This document shows, piece by piece, positions 42,167 to 54,091 of a stretch of 64,000 nucleotides of DNA (the stretch's first letter is position 1; each line of letters opens with the position of its first letter). The notes beneath the pieces are model-generated. The model ran no database searches. It was not told the DNA's origin and saw only the letters and a program-made list of their open reading frames with translations. The stretch is from Paracoccus sp. MBLB3053 (GTDB lineage Bacteria; Pseudomonadota; Alphaproteobacteria; Rhodobacterales; Rhodobacteraceae). Where the stretch lies: assembly GCF_031822435.1 (NCBI RefSeq), contig NZ_JAVQLW010000001.1, forward strand, positions 2,489,501-2,553,500. The letters run 5' to 3'. The translations under genes were made by a program, and so were the position numbers.

Positions 42167-42610
42167 TCACGAGTTGGGATCTTCGTAGACGCCCTGTTCC
42201 TTGAGCGAGTCGATCACCTCGCGCGGCATGTAGTTTTCGTCATGCTTGGCCAGAATTTCGTCTGCAACGAAGGTTTCCCCTTCCATGCGACCTGTGCCGA
42301 TCATCCCTTGGCCCTCGGAGAAAAGATCCGGCAGGACGCCCGTGTAAACTACCCGGATCGACGCGCCGCCATCGGTCACGCTGAAGCTGACAGTCTCGCC
42401 GGTACCGCGCTGAAGCGTCCCTTCCTCGACAAGCCCGCCAAGCCGGAAGACCTCGTCAGCGGCGGGCGGCCTTTCGCTCATCTCGCTGGGCGAGCGATAG
42501 AGGTTGATCCCGTCTTGAAGTGCATAGCCAATCAGAACGGTCGATAGAAAAAGCGCACCCGCCGCGATTGCGATCACCTGAATTCTGCGCTTTTTCTTGA
42601 GCGATTTCAT
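42167..42610 (-). CDS. ccmE: Heme chaperone CcmE (147 aa)
   Basis: Carries heme covalently to CcmF in the periplasm. A single N-terminal membrane anchor (VIAIAAGALFLSTVLIGYAL) precedes the OB-fold domain (FRLGGLVEEGTL, VVYTGVLPDLFSEGQG). The heme-binding motif is AKHDENYMPRE, with the essential His at ~123. Length is typical. It lies 18 bp from murI upstream and is separated from ccmF by the lysis cassette. Confidence 0.96.
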   Translation of the reverse strand: MKSLKKKRRIQVIAIAAGALFLSTVLIGYALQDGINLYRSPSEMSERPPAADEVFRLGGLVEEGTLQRGTGETVSFSVTDGGASIRVVYTGVLPDLFSEGQGMIGTGRMEGETFVADEILAKHDENYMPREVIDSLKEQGVYEDPNS

Positions 42611-42628
42611 ACCACAACCCCGTTCTTC

Positions 42629-43441
42629 TTAAGCGGCCTCGAACTTGATCGGATAACGCAGGAACTGAGTGGCCTTGCCAGAGACGCGCACTGGATCACC
42701 GGTCGTCAGGAAGCGCGACGTCGTGCCCGCACCGATGAATTCGGGATGCCGCCTGAGATAGTCCTCAAGGCTTTCGGCCACCAGCTTCGGTTGCGAATAG
42801 ACTTCGACATTCGGTCCAAGAGCTTTCTGGAAGGTGGCCTGAACCAAGGGGTAATGAGTGCATCCAAGGATCGCTGCCTGCGGATGAGGCATGCGGCGCA
42901 TCAGCGCTTCGACATGGCTCGTGACCAGTGCCTCCGCAAGGATCTCATCGCCCTGCTCGATGGCATCCACGACGCCGCCGCATGGCTGAGCCTCGACATC
43001 GACGCCAATCGCACGGAACGCAAGCTCACGCTGAAATGCCCGGCTCGCCACAGTTGCAGGCGTCGCGAATAACGCGACATGCTTGACCTCGACCTCACGC
43101 GGCGGGGAATTGTCGCCCCAGCGCCGCTCGGTCAACGCCTCGATCATCGGGACAAAGACACCGAGCACGCGTTTGTTCTCGGGCAGCCAGGTTTCCTGCA
43201 TCCGTTTCAGCGCCGCGGCCGAAGCCGTATTGCAGGCCAGGATGACCAGATCGCACCCTTCCTGCCAAAGGCGTTCCACACCTGCGCAGGTCAGGTTGAA
43301 GATGTCGTCGGCATCGCGAACGCCATAGGGAGTGTGCTTGTTGTCACCCAGATAGACCAGCGGCAGATCGGGCAGATGCGCGGCGACGGCATCCAGCACC
43401 GTCAAACCACCAAGACCCGAATCGAATATGCCCACCGCCAT
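42629..43441 (-). CDS. murI: Glutamate racemase MurI (270 aa)
   Basis: Makes D-glutamate for peptidoglycan. The catalytic cysteines are in [11 protein letters not shown] and [10 protein letters not shown]. The N-terminal [15 protein letters not shown] and [11 protein letters not shown] motifs are clear. The ATG at 43441 has AGGAGG upstream; the longer frame has no support. It may be the promoter-proximal gene of the murI-ccmE set, with 18 bp between. Confidence 0.95.
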   Translation of the reverse strand: MAVGIFDSGLGGLTVLDAVAAHLPDLPLVYLGDNKHTPYGVRDADDIFNLTCAGVERLWQEGCDLVILACNTASAAALKRMQETWLPENKRVLGVFVPMIEALTERRWGDNSPPREVEVKHVALFATPATVASRAFQRELAFRAIGVDVEAQPCGGVVDAIEQGDEILAEALVTSHVEALMRRMPHPQAAILGCTHYPLVQATFQKALGPNVEVYSQPKLVAESLEDYLRRHPEFIGAGTTSRFLTTGDPVRVSGKATQFLRYPIKFEAA

Positions 43442-43505
43442 GACTAGCCTCCTGCTCGCGACGCGCCTTTTTAGGACGCGCCGCAAGGGAACGCCATGAT
43501 TTATG

Positions 43506-46500
43506 TCACTCGGCAGCCTGCGCCATGGGCGATCCGCCCTCGCTGAAGGCGGCAAGCAGATATTCCCGGCGTTCGGCGGCCTTCACGGCCGAAGCCTCCT
43601 TGACTGGTCCGTATCCTCGAACCTCCAGCGGCAGCTCGGCAAGCTCGCGCAGGATGGCCATGGTCTGCGGTTTGGCGAGCGGTAGAAGCTTTTTCATGTC
43701 GGCTTCGTATTCCGCGATCGCCGCGCGTTCCGCGCGACGCTCTGCCGCCCGGCCGAAGGGATCGAAGGCTGTTCCCCTGAGCCATTTCAGGCGCGCCAGC
43801 AGACGAAAGGCAGGAAGCATCCATTTCCCCGAGAATTCGCGCTTTTTCGGGCGGCCGTCCGGGTCCATTCCCGGCATGAACGGGGGCGCAAGATGGAAGC
43901 TCAGATCCGGTTCACCTTCGAACTCTTCCGCAATCATCGCGCGGGTGGACAGATGAAGACGGGCAACCTCGTATTCATCCTTGTAGGCCAGAAGCTTGTA
44001 ATAGCCCTTGGCCACACTTTCCTTCATCTCTGCCGGTGCGAGTCCGACAAGCGCCCGGAAACGGGCCGCCAGTTTTTCGTTCTGATAATCCACGAGGCGG
44101 GCGGCACGGTATTCGACGGGGTCCTTGACCTCGGCGTCCTCGACTGCCTGATGTAGGAACGCCTCGGCGGCATGCGGCTCTGCCATGGCCCACCGACCGA
44201 TCTGGAACGCCCGCTGATTTTCCGCGACCTTCGCGCCGTTCAGCTCGATCGCGCGCAGGATCGCCGCCTCGCTCAACGGGATAAGACCCTGCTGCCAGGC
44301 GCCGCCCAGCACCAGCATGTTCGAATAGATCGAATCCCCAAGGAGCTTCAGCGCAAGCGTGGAGGCATCGAAGAATCCGACCCGATCGCCCAGCCGGGCC
44401 TGAAGTGACAACCGCAACCTGTCGGCGGGGATCTGGAAGTCACGGTTGCGGGTGAAATCCCCGGTGATGATCTCATGTTCATTCACGACGGCCCCGGTCC
44501 GACCCTTGGTCATCAGGCCAATCGTTTTCGCGCCTGCCGTCACGACAAGATCGCCGCCGATGATGCAATCCGCCTCGCCAACGGCGACACGGATAGCGCT
44601 GATATCCTCGGGTCGATCTGCAAGGCGCAGGTGGATATGGACTGCTCCGCCCTTCTGGGCGAGCCCCGCCATCTCCATCATTCCGGCGCCCTTGCCGTCG
44701 ATATGAGCGGCCTGGGCAAGCACCGCGCCGATGGTGACAACACCAGTCCCGCCAACCCCGGTAATGACGACGTTGTGTGTGCCCTGGATCGTCGGCAATT
44801 GCGGCGTGGGCAGTTCAGGCAAGTCCAGCTCGGCCGCCTTGGGCCTTTTCAGCTTGGAACCGCGGACCGAAACGAAACTGGGGCAAAAGCCCTTGAGGCA
44901 GCTGTAATCCTTGTTGCAGCTCGACTGGTCGATGGCCCGCTTGCGTCCCAACTCGGTCTCGTTCGGCACGATCGAAACGCAGTTCGACTGCACGCCGCAA
45001 TCGCCGCAGCCTTCGCACACATCGGGATTGATCCAGACCCGGCGATCGGGATCCGGAAACTGGCCGCGCTTGCGCCGACGCCGTTTCTCGGCCGCGCAGG
45101 TCTGGATATAGATGATCGCGCTGACGCCATCGACCTGCTCAAGCTCTTTCTGGACGGCAAGCATCGAGGCACGTTCTTCGAACCGAAGCCCCGAAGGAAA
45201 CTGGCTGCGGTCGATCTCTTCCTTCTCGTCATAGACCGCGACGACAGGCGACACGCCCATCGCCTGAAGCTCATGCGCAATCTGTGGCGCGGTCAGACCG
45301 CCTTCGTTCGGTTGACCGCCCGTCATGGCCACCGCATCGTTGAACAGGATCTTATAGGTGATATTCGCGCCTGCGGCCTTGGCAGCCCGGATCGCGAGAG
45401 ACCCTGAGTGGTTATAGGTTCCGTCTCCAAGATTCTGGAATATGTGCTGTCTTTTACTGAACGGCCCCTCGCCAATCCAGTTCGCGCCCTCTCCGCCCAT
45501 ATGGGTGAAGCCCGAAGTTTCGCGGTCCATCCACTGGACCATGTAATGGCAGCCGATCCCCGCATAGGCCCGCGCCCCCTCGGGAAGTCTGGTCGAGGTG
45601 TTATGCGGACAGCCCGAACAGAACCACGGCGTGCGCGTGGCGATTTCCGGAGCGTTGTCATTGCGGCGAACCTCGGTCAACCGCTGCAGGCCTGACTTGA
45701 TCGCTTCGGTTCCCCGCCCCTCCTCGATCAGGATACCGCCGAGTTTCTGGGCGATCATCACCGGGTCAAGCGCGTAGCGGGTCGGGAAAAGCTCCTCACG
45801 CGTGCGGTCGTGTTTCCAGCCCAGCACCCTTCGGCCGTGGCGGTTGTCGAATATCGCTTCCTTGACCTGCACCTCGATCAGCTTGCGCTTTTCCTCGACG
45901 ACAACGATGACCTCGAGCCCCTCGGACCATTCCTGGAACGATTTCATGTCCATAGGCCAGGTCTGCCCAACCTTGTAGGTTGAAATGCCCAGCCGTTCGG
46001 CCTCGGCCTCGTCGATGCCAAGCAGGGACATCGCATGAACGAGATCCAGCCAGTTCTTGCCCGCGGCAACAAAACCTATCCGCGCGCCGGGCGCGTTCCA
46101 GACCGGATGGTCGATGCGGTTGGCGCGTGCGAAGGCTTCGGCCGCAAAACGCTTGTAATCGATCATCCGCGCTTCCTGAGCGACGGGCGTATCGCCCAGC
46201 CGGATGTTCAGTCCGCCTTCGGGCAACAGGAAATCCGGAGGCGTCACGAATTTCAGCCGGAAGGGATCACCATCGACGACGCTCGTGGCCTCGACGGTGT
46301 CCTTCATCGTCTTGAGACCCGTCCAGACCCCGGCGAAACGCGACAATGCAAAGCCGTAAAGGCCGAAATCCAGAATCTCCTGCACCCCGGCAGGCGAAAG
46401 GACCGGGATATAGGCATCTACCATTGCCCAGTCGGATTGATGAAGCACGGTCGAGCTTTCGCCGGTATGGTCATCCCCCATCGCCATGATGACGCCACCA

Positions 46501-46910
46501 TGCCGCGACGACCCCGCCATATTGGCGTGGCGCATCACGTCGCCCGTGCGATCGACCCCCGGCCCCTTGCCGTACCAAAGCGCAAAGACACCGTCATGCC
46601 TGCCCTCTCCGCGCAGTTCTGCCTGCTGACTGCCCCAGATCGCCGTCGCGGCCAGGTCCTCGTTCAGCCCCGGCTGAAACAGGACTTGCGCCGCGGTGAG
46701 TTCTTTTCTGGATTTCATCATCTGCAGGTCGACGCCGCCCAGGGGCGACCCGCGGTATCCTGTCACCAACCCTGCCGTATCCAACCCCGCCGCCCGGTCG
46801 CGGGCAGATTGCATCAGCATCAGCCGGACAAGTGCCTGCGTCCCGTTCAACAGGACATGACGCTTGTTCAGATCATACCTATCAGACAGAGAAAAATCCT
46901 GCACGCTCAT
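43506..46910 (-). CDS. Indolepyruvate:ferredoxin oxidoreductase, fused alpha-beta form (1134 aa)
   Basis: Oxidatively decarboxylates aryl-pyruvates (indolepyruvate, phenylpyruvate) to aryl-acetyl-CoA, reducing ferredoxin. The N-terminal half is IorA-like with TPP-binding elements ([30 protein letters not shown]). A ferredoxin-like insert holds [16 protein letters not shown] and further cysteines (CLKGFCPSF). The C-terminal IorB-like gamma domain starts at [19 protein letters not shown]. The ~1130-aa fused form is common in alphaproteobacteria. It is divergent from a LysR gene with a palindrome between. Confidence 0.93.
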   Translation of the reverse strand: MSVQDFSLSDRYDLNKRHVLLNGTQALVRLMLMQSARDRAAGLDTAGLVTGYRGSPLGGVDLQMMKSRKELTAAQVLFQPGLNEDLAATAIWGSQQAELRGEGRHDGVFALWYGKGPGVDRTGDVMRHANMAGSSRHGGVIMAMGDDHTGESSTVLHQSDWAMVDAYIPVLSPAGVQEILDFGLYGFALSRFAGVWTGLKTMKDTVEATSVVDGDPFRLKFVTPPDFLLPEGGLNIRLGDTPVAQEARMIDYKRFAAEAFARANRIDHPVWNAPGARIGFVAAGKNWLDLVHAMSLLGIDEAEAERLGISTYKVGQTWPMDMKSFQEWSEGLEVIVVVEEKRKLIEVQVKEAIFDNRHGRRVLGWKHDRTREELFPTRYALDPVMIAQKLGGILIEEGRGTEAIKSGLQRLTEVRRNDNAPEIATRTPWFCSGCPHNTSTRLPEGARAYAGIGCHYMVQWMDRETSGFTHMGGEGANWIGEGPFSKRQHIFQNLGDGTYNHSGSLAIRAAKAAGANITYKILFNDAVAMTGGQPNEGGLTAPQIAHELQAMGVSPVVAVYDEKEEIDRSQFPSGLRFEERASMLAVQKELEQVDGVSAIIYIQTCAAEKRRRRKRGQFPDPDRRVWINPDVCEGCGDCGVQSNCVSIVPNETELGRKRAIDQSSCNKDYSCLKGFCPSFVSVRGSKLKRPKAAELDLPELPTPQLPTIQGTHNVVITGVGGTGVVTIGAVLAQAAHIDGKGAGMMEMAGLAQKGGAVHIHLRLADRPEDISAIRVAVGEADCIIGGDLVVTAGAKTIGLMTKGRTGAVVNEHEIITGDFTRNRDFQIPADRLRLSLQARLGDRVGFFDASTLALKLLGDSIYSNMLVLGGAWQQGLIPLSEAAILRAIELNGAKVAENQRAFQIGRWAMAEPHAAEAFLHQAVEDAEVKDPVEYRAARLVDYQNEKLAARFRALVGLAPAEMKESVAKGYYKLLAYKDEYEVARLHLSTRAMIAEEFEGEPDLSFHLAPPFMPGMDPDGRPKKREFSGKWMLPAFRLLARLKWLRGTAFDPFGRAAERRAERAAIAEYEADMKKLLPLAKPQTMAILRELAELPLEVRGYGPVKEASAVKAAERREYLLAAFSEGGSPMAQAAE

Positions 46911-46951
46911 CTGGCCCTCCCAAGCTTGATGACTGGTATGGAGGCATTATA

Positions 46952-46968
46952 GGTCAGTAAAACTGACC
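46952..46968. promoter_or_regulatory. 17-bp palindrome between the oxidoreductase and lysR genes
   Basis: GGTCAG-TAAAA-CTGACC, 42 bp upstream of the oxidoreductase start and ~100 bp upstream of lysR. A plausible operator for the divergent LysR protein or for another regulator. Confidence 0.5.
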
Positions 46969-47068
46969 GATAAAGAATTTTTCTTCATGGGGTCGTATAT
47001 TGTTCCATTGCACCTATGTGGTAAGCGTTGCGAAAATTGCATGGCTGATGCCACACGAAAGCAGTATC

Positions 47069-47971
47069 ATGGATTGGGACAAGCTAAGAATTTTTCACGC
47101 CGTGGCTGATGCGGGGTCGCTGACCCATGCCGGCGACGTTCTTCACCTGTCTCAATCCGCGGTAAGCCGGCAGATCCGGGCGCTTGAGGATTCGCTGGGA
47201 ACGACGCTGTTTCATCGTCACGCGCGCGGGCTCATCCTGACCGAGCAGGGGGAGCTTCTGTTCGAGGCGACATCCTCGATGGTGCGCAAGCTCGACACAA
47301 CCGCCGCGCGAATCAGGGACAGCGAAGAGGAAGTCTTCGGCGAGCTGAAGGTGACGACCACGACCGGCTTTGGCACGATGTGGTTGGTGCCACGCCTGGC
47401 CAAGCTTTACGAACGCTATCCCGACCTGAAGATCGACCTCATGCTGGAGGAGCGTGTGCTTGATCTGCCGATGCGCGAGGCTGACGTCGCCATACGAATG
47501 AAGGAACCTGCTCAGCAGGATCTGATCCGGCGGCGATTGCTGAATATCCGCATGCGGCTTTACGCGACACCGGAATATCTCGAACGCATGGGAACCCCCC
47601 AATCGCTCGAGGATCTGCGGCCACATAGGTTGATCTGCCAGAACCCGCAAACGCCTCAGGTCAGTTCGGGCGCAGTGCTGGTCCAGCAACTGCTGACCCG
47701 CAACATGACTTCGATGCTGCTGGTGAACAATTATTTCGGTGTGCTGCAGGGCGTTCTCAACCACGTGGGCATCGGGGTGCTTCCAGACTACCTGACGGCG
47801 GATTTCCCCAACCTGACGCGCGTTCTTCCGGATATCGAATCCGGAGAAGTGCCCGTTTTTCTGGCCTTCCCCGAAGAATTGCGGACCTCGCGCCGCGTCA
47901 GCGCCTTCCGCGATTTCGTTCTGGAGGAAATCCAGTCGATCCGGAAACTGCAAAGTGGCACCGATGGCTAG
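47069..47971 (+). CDS. LysR-family transcriptional regulator (300 aa)
   Basis: The N-terminal helix-turn-helix is in LRIFHAVADAGSLTHAG and LHLSQSAVSRQIRALEDSLG, followed by a linker helix and a periplasmic-binding-like effector domain (TTTTGFGTMWLVPRLAKLYERYPD). The start at 47069 (MDWDKLRIF) fits the family; upstream in-frame ATGs give unrelated leader residues. It is divergent from the indolepyruvate oxidoreductase, its most likely target. Confidence 0.93.
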   Translation: MDWDKLRIFHAVADAGSLTHAGDVLHLSQSAVSRQIRALEDSLGTTLFHRHARGLILTEQGELLFEATSSMVRKLDTTAARIRDSEEEVFGELKVTTTTGFGTMWLVPRLAKLYERYPDLKIDLMLEERVLDLPMREADVAIRMKEPAQQDLIRRRLLNIRMRLYATPEYLERMGTPQSLEDLRPHRLICQNPQTPQVSSGAVLVQQLLTRNMTSMLLVNNYFGVLQGVLNHVGIGVLPDYLTADFPNLTRVLPDIESGEVPVFLAFPEELRTSRRVSAFRDFVLEEIQSIRKLQSGTDG

Positions 47972-48069
47972 CTATGGCCTCTGCAGCATTTCGTGCCGAA
48001 AAAGGTAGCGATCACAGAAGCCATTCGCCACGCGCATATCCGGCATGTGCTCGAAATCCGCTTTCATCC

Positions 48070-48098
48070 TTGAACGGTTCGCAAACTGCACATATCTG
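48070..48098 (+). promoter_or_regulatory. Candidate sigma-70 promoter of the small RNA
   Basis: TTGAAC (48070-48075), 17 bp and TATCTG (48093-48098), placing the start near 48104, about 130 bp after the lysR stop. Confidence 0.6.
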
Positions 48099-48103
48099 AG
48101 GCG

Positions 48104-48187
48104 TCGAAGGGGATGATTTGAGGAAACTCTCATCAACTTCAACCTCCCTGTTGGACTTAGGCCGGGCTTTATGCCCGGCTTTTTTTT
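48104..48187 (+). ncRNA. Candidate trans-acting small RNA (~84 nt, three hairpins)
   Basis: The 360-bp lysR-purL gap has no good open frame but holds a promoter and a structured transcript. Hairpin 1 (48112-48134) pairs GATGA with TCATC and GAG with CTC around a GAAA tetraloop. Hairpin 2 (48138-48155) pairs TTCAAC with GTTGGA and exposes the loop CTCCCT, complementary to Shine-Dalgarno sequences. Hairpin 3 (48161-48179) is GCCGGGC-TTTAT-GCCCGGC followed by eight T, a canonical intrinsic terminator. Exposed CU-rich anti-SD loops occur in alphaproteobacterial sRNA families such as CcsR and alpha-r14, but I do not identify this one with any. An alternative reading is the lysR 3' UTR. Confidence 0.65.
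48161..48187 (+). terminator. Strong rho-independent terminator
   Basis: Seven-base GC stem, TTTAT loop, T8 tail. It ends the candidate small RNA (or any lysR read-through). Confidence 0.92.
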
Positions 48188-48331
48188 GCCTTCCGGATCT
48201 GGTCGTCCATCGTGGAAAGGCCGGTTCAAGCGACCCTTCATCACAGCTCTGCCGCAATGCTGCGCGCGGCCCCTTTCCTAATGCCCCGCCGCCGCTTAAA
48301 AGGCCCCGAAATCCGGGGAAAGGGCTCGAAC

Positions 48332-50503
<2,172 letters not shown>

Positions 50504-50514
50504 CCCCAAGACGG

Positions 50515-50543
50515 CCGGGCCGAAAGGCCCGGTTGATCTTTTG
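50515..50543 (+). terminator. Terminator of purL
   Basis: CCGGGCC-GAAA-GGCCCGG stem followed by TTGATCTTTT. Confidence 0.7.
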
Positions 50544-50605
50544 GTCGCAATGGCCTTGCCTTCGCGACCCTGCTAGTTTGCCCGCAAATGAAAGGACGAC
50601 CTGAC

Positions 50606-51421
50606 ATGAGCGGCTGCGCCTGCGGACATCACCATCACCACCACGACCACGCGCCCGTTTCCGGCGGTGTCGAGGTCCCGCTCGCCAAGCCGCTGGTCGC
50701 GCTTTCGGGCCACCTGACCTGTCAGGACATGACCCAGATGCTGCTGGCACTGGATCTCTTGCCTGACCATGTCGCATCAAGCCGCGCCGAACCCGGAAAC
50801 CTGCGTTTCGATCTGTCGCAGACCGAAGACCCGCTTGTCTGGCGTCTCGACGAACTTTTCTCGGATGTCGAAGCATTCGCGGCCCATCAATCCCGCACCG
50901 CGCAAAGCGAATGGGGCAAGCGGAGCCAAGATCTCGGCCGTGATTTCATCCGCGCGGAGGTCATGCCTCGTATCCGGCCCGAACGTGCGCAGGAACATGC
51001 GTCTATCTCGGCACTCCTACGCGAGGCGTTCGGCGGGGACGATGAAGCGAGACTGGTCGAAAACCTGCGCGCTCAGGACGACCTGCCTTACTCCTTCGTG
51101 GCCGACGTCGGAGGAACGATCGTCGGGCATGTTGCCTTGTCCCCGCTGAAGGCGGATCTTCCCGCCTTCGCGCTGGCGCCCCTTGCCGTGCATCCCGCGC
51201 TTCAGAAACGCGGCATAGGCCAGGCGCTCATGCGCGCCGTTCTGGCGGGCGTCGAAGGCCATGCCATCATCGTGCTGGGCGATCCGGCCTATTACGCTCG
51301 GTTCGGGTTCAAGCCGGTGGACCTTGCCTCGCCCTATGCCGGTTCACATCTCATGGCGTTGGGACCGGCGCTGCCAACGGGCAGCACCATCATCCATGCA
51401 AGGGCGTTCTCGGAGCTTTAA
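50606..51421 (+). CDS. ABM-GNAT fusion with natural hexahistidine (271 aa)
   Basis: Two domains. Residues ~30-120 look like an antibiotic-biosynthesis monooxygenase (ABM/YgiN) domain (EPGNLRFDLSQTEDPLVWRL, then DVEAFAAHQSRTAQ). Residues ~130-271 are a GNAT acetyltransferase (PLAVHPALQKRGIGQALM, DPAYYARFGFKP). The N-terminus is MSGCACGHHHHHHDH, a metal-binding-like Cys/His cluster encoded by mixed CAT/CAC codons. The ATG at 50606 has AAAGGA nine bases upstream. It is an unusual architecture of unknown substrate. Confidence 0.85.
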   Translation: MSGCACGHHHHHHDHAPVSGGVEVPLAKPLVALSGHLTCQDMTQMLLALDLLPDHVASSRAEPGNLRFDLSQTEDPLVWRLDELFSDVEAFAAHQSRTAQSEWGKRSQDLGRDFIRAEVMPRIRPERAQEHASISALLREAFGGDDEARLVENLRAQDDLPYSFVADVGGTIVGHVALSPLKADLPAFALAPLAVHPALQKRGIGQALMRAVLAGVEGHAIIVLGDPAYYARFGFKPVDLASPYAGSHLMALGPALPTGSTIIHARAFSEL

Positions 51422-52356
51422 TCCGTCGCCGAAGCCACGCTTTTTCCTGTCGCAGGCTGGACCTTGGCCTGGCGCAGCCGAACCCGCTTCACGCGGCGCG
51501 GGTCGGCATCGACAATCTCGAACTCGACCCCGCTGTCATGCGGAATGACCTCGCCCCTCACCGGGACCCGCCCGGTCAGCATGAAGATCAACCCGCCCAG
51601 AGTATCGATTTCCTCATCCTCCAGCGCGAGGTGCAACCCCGTCTCGGCCTCAACATCTTCCAGCGGGACACGGGCCTGAACCAGCCATTGTCCCGGCTTT
51701 TCCAGAACCAGAAGCCCCCCCTCGATCTCGTCGTGTTCGTCCTCGATCTCGCCGATGACCTGTTCGATCAAGTCTTCGATGGTCACGAGCCCGTCCACGC
51801 CCCCATATTCGTCGATCACCAGCGCCATATGGATGCGCTTTTGCTGCATCTGCTGCAAAAGCACCCCAATCGACATCGAAGGGGGAACGTAGAGCAACGG
51901 GCGCAGCAGCGGACGCAGCGCAAAACGGGTGGGCGTCACCGCGCCAAAACCGTATTTCAGTGCAAGATCTTTCAGGTGGATCAGACCCAAGGGGCTGTCG
52001 AGCGTGCCCTTGAAGACGGGAATCCGCGAAAAGCCGTGTTCGCGAAACATCTCGACCAGTTCGGGCAAGGTCGAGTTGACCGGCACTGCCACGATCTCGG
52101 CTTTTGGGATGGCCACATCGTCGACGCGCATCCGCCGCAGGTTGACCATTCCAAGGGAAGACTTGCTGGGCTGGTTCACGCCGGCATCGTTTTCATGGAC
52201 CACGTCGGCCTCGGCCTCACCGCCGCCGAAGGCCCCGAGGATCCGCCCGAGAAAGCCGCGTGATTGTGGAAGATCCCGCCCGTCCCCACCGACGCCATCC
52301 GCCCATGAGGCCGGGTCGGCGGTAACGGGGGTGTCGGGACTTCGGTCGTTCGTCAT
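51418..52356 (-). CDS. corC: CorC/HlyC-type CBS-domain protein (312 aa)
   Basis: Cytosolic CBS-pair protein with a C-terminal transporter-associated domain; CorC has been tied to Mg/Co efflux. CBS motifs: FREHGFSRIPVFKG and MALVIDEYGGVDGLVTIEDLIEQVIGEIEDEHD. The last ~80 residues (ETGLHLALEDEEIDTLGGLI) form the CorC_HlyC domain. It overlaps ybeY by 4 bp (ATGA). In many relatives lnt follows in this operon; here the next gene is convergent and overlaps the stop by 4 bp. Confidence 0.93.
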   Translation of the reverse strand: MTNDRSPDTPVTADPASWADGVGGDGRDLPQSRGFLGRILGAFGGGEAEADVVHENDAGVNQPSKSSLGMVNLRRMRVDDVAIPKAEIVAVPVNSTLPELVEMFREHGFSRIPVFKGTLDSPLGLIHLKDLALKYGFGAVTPTRFALRPLLRPLLYVPPSMSIGVLLQQMQQKRIHMALVIDEYGGVDGLVTIEDLIEQVIGEIEDEHDEIEGGLLVLEKPGQWLVQARVPLEDVEAETGLHLALEDEEIDTLGGLIFMLTGRVPVRGEVIPHDSGVEFEIVDADPRRVKRVRLRQAKVQPATGKSVASATD

Positions 52357-52877
52357 GTTTCCATTTCCAGATAGGGGTCGGGGATGCCCAGCCTGCCAAG
52401 AATGGAGCGTTCGGCATCTTCCATGGTTTCCGCATCCTGATCGTCGATATGATCGTAGCCCGCAAGATGCAGCATGGCATGAACTAGCAGATGTGTCGCG
52501 TGATCGGCAAATGGCTTGCCCTGAGCGGCCGCCTCGCGCCAGCACGTATCGAAGGATATCGCGATGTCGCCAAGTTCATCGATTTCTGGCAGATTGGGCA
52601 CCATTCCCGGTGCCCTTTCGTCGAATTCAATCGCAGGCCAGCTCAGCACGTTTGTCGGGCGTGGCTTGTCGCGGAACTCGGCATTGAGCCCGGCAATGCG
52701 ATCGTCATCGCATCCCATGACGACGACCTGAAAATGCTCCAGTCCCAACCATTCGCCGACGGCCAGCGCCGCCCGCTCGGCCATTCCCAGCAGATCGACA
52801 TCATCCCAGCGCTCATCTTCGATCACCAGGTCGACGATACCAGGCGAGTCATCGCCCAGTCCGAAATCCTCATGCAT
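52353..52877 (-). CDS. ybeY: Endoribonuclease YbeY (174 aa)
   Basis: Metal-dependent RNase in rRNA maturation and ribosome quality control. The metal site is HLLVHAMLHLAGYDHIDD (HxxxHxxxxxH). The LGDIAISFD and NVLSWPA segments are also typical. The ATG at 52877 lies 8 bp inside the end of phoH, and the stop overlaps corC: phoH-ybeY-corC are co-translated. Confidence 0.95.
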   Translation of the reverse strand: MHEDFGLGDDSPGIVDLVIEDERWDDVDLLGMAERAALAVGEWLGLEHFQVVVMGCDDDRIAGLNAEFRDKPRPTNVLSWPAIEFDERAPGMVPNLPEIDELGDIAISFDTCWREAAAQGKPFADHATHLLVHAMLHLAGYDHIDDQDAETMEDAERSILGRLGIPDPYLEMET

Positions 52878-53973
52878 CGCTCTGTTCTCCGGCAGTGGCG
52901 ACGTAGCGCGGCTCACGGCGAGGAATGCGCTGCCCGCGCTCGTCCACGCGTTCGCCACGGGCCAGCGCCGCCTCGGCATCGGTATCATAGGCCTCGATGA
53001 TCCTCGCGACCAGCGGATGGCGCACGACATCCTTGGCGGTGAAATAGCTGAAGCTGATGCCCTTCACGTCCTTCAGGATCTTTTCCGCCTCGACCAGGCC
53101 GGAATGAACGCCGCGCGGAAGGTCGATCTGGGTCCGGTCACCGGTGATGACCATGCGCGATCCTTCGCCCAGACGCGTCAGGAACATCTTCATCTGCATC
53201 GTCGTGGCGTTCTGCGCCTCGTCGAGAACCACGAAGCTGTTCGAGAGCGTCCGGCCGCGCATGAAGGCCAGCGGGGCGATCTCGATGCGCTTTTCCTCCA
53301 TCAGCTTCTGCATCTGCTTCGACGGCAGGAAGTCGTTCAGCGCATCATAAAGCGGCTGCATGTAGGGATCGACCTTCTCCTTCATGTCGCCGGGCAGAAA
53401 TCCCAGACGTTCGCCCGCCTCGACGGCGGGCCGCGACAGGATGATGCGATCGACATGGCCGCCAATCAGCATGGTGACGCCAACCGCCACGGCCAGATAG
53501 GTCTTGCCCGTCCCCGCCGGACCGATCCCGAAGGCGAGTTCATTCGCGAAAAGGCTGCGCACGTATTCCTTCTGCGCTTCCGTCCTGGGTTCGACCGTCT
53601 TCTTGCGCGTGCGCAATTCGACATGGCCGGTCTGAAACATCTCGAGCTGCTCGGCGGGGCTCAGGGGTTCTTGCGTCTGTTCGACGCCCATCCGCAAGGC
53701 AGCCTCGACCTCAGGGAGTTCGACATGACGTCCTTGCTCGAGCCTGGCATAAAGCCCGCGCAGCACCTGCGCCGCCTCGGCCTGAGCATCGGCAGGGCCG
53801 ACAACCGAAAGAAGGTTGCCGCGTCGCAGGATATGGACCTTGAGCGCCTCCTCGATTCGCGCCAGATGGCGATCATGGGGGCCGCAAAGATCGATCAGCA
53901 GCCTGTTGTCGTGGAATTCCAGCAGGGTTTCGCCAGCGGAGGTGTTCGCGGGGGCAGTCGGGGAAAGACCCAA
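52870..53973 (-). CDS. ybeZ: PhoH-like ATPase (YbeZ, 367 aa)
   Basis: P-loop ATPase that partners YbeY. Walker A GIGPAGTGKTYLAVAVG, Walker B FVVLDEAQNATTMQMKMFL, and DRTQIDLPRG are clear. An N-terminal KH-like domain is at ~15-95 (LLIDLCGPHDRHLARIEEAL). The start is a TTG preceded by GGAGACGAA; the next in-frame ATG falls inside conserved sequence, so the TTG is likely real. miaB, often upstream, is elsewhere in this window. Confidence 0.93.
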   Translation of the reverse strand: MGLSPTAPANTSAGETLLEFHDNRLLIDLCGPHDRHLARIEEALKVHILRRGNLLSVVGPADAQAEAAQVLRGLYARLEQGRHVELPEVEAALRMGVEQTQEPLSPAEQLEMFQTGHVELRTRKKTVEPRTEAQKEYVRSLFANELAFGIGPAGTGKTYLAVAVGVTMLIGGHVDRIILSRPAVEAGERLGFLPGDMKEKVDPYMQPLYDALNDFLPSKQMQKLMEEKRIEIAPLAFMRGRTLSNSFVVLDEAQNATTMQMKMFLTRLGEGSRMVITGDRTQIDLPRGVHSGLVEAEKILKDVKGISFSYFTAKDVVRHPLVARIIEAYDTDAEAALARGERVDERGQRIPRREPRYVATAGEQSDA

Positions 53974-54091
53974 ATTCGTCTCCGGTCAGGTCAAGAAGTA
54001 CAGGTTCATGGTCGCAACTGCGCGGGATTCGCACAAGACCTGCAGCGTATCTGACGCGCAATTGCGCAGGCTCTGTCGCATATATATGCAT

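Noticed and set aside
47972..48257. Two overlapping minus-strand frames in the lysR-purL gap
   Set aside because: Basic, low-complexity products without ribosome sites that run backwards across the small-RNA terminator.
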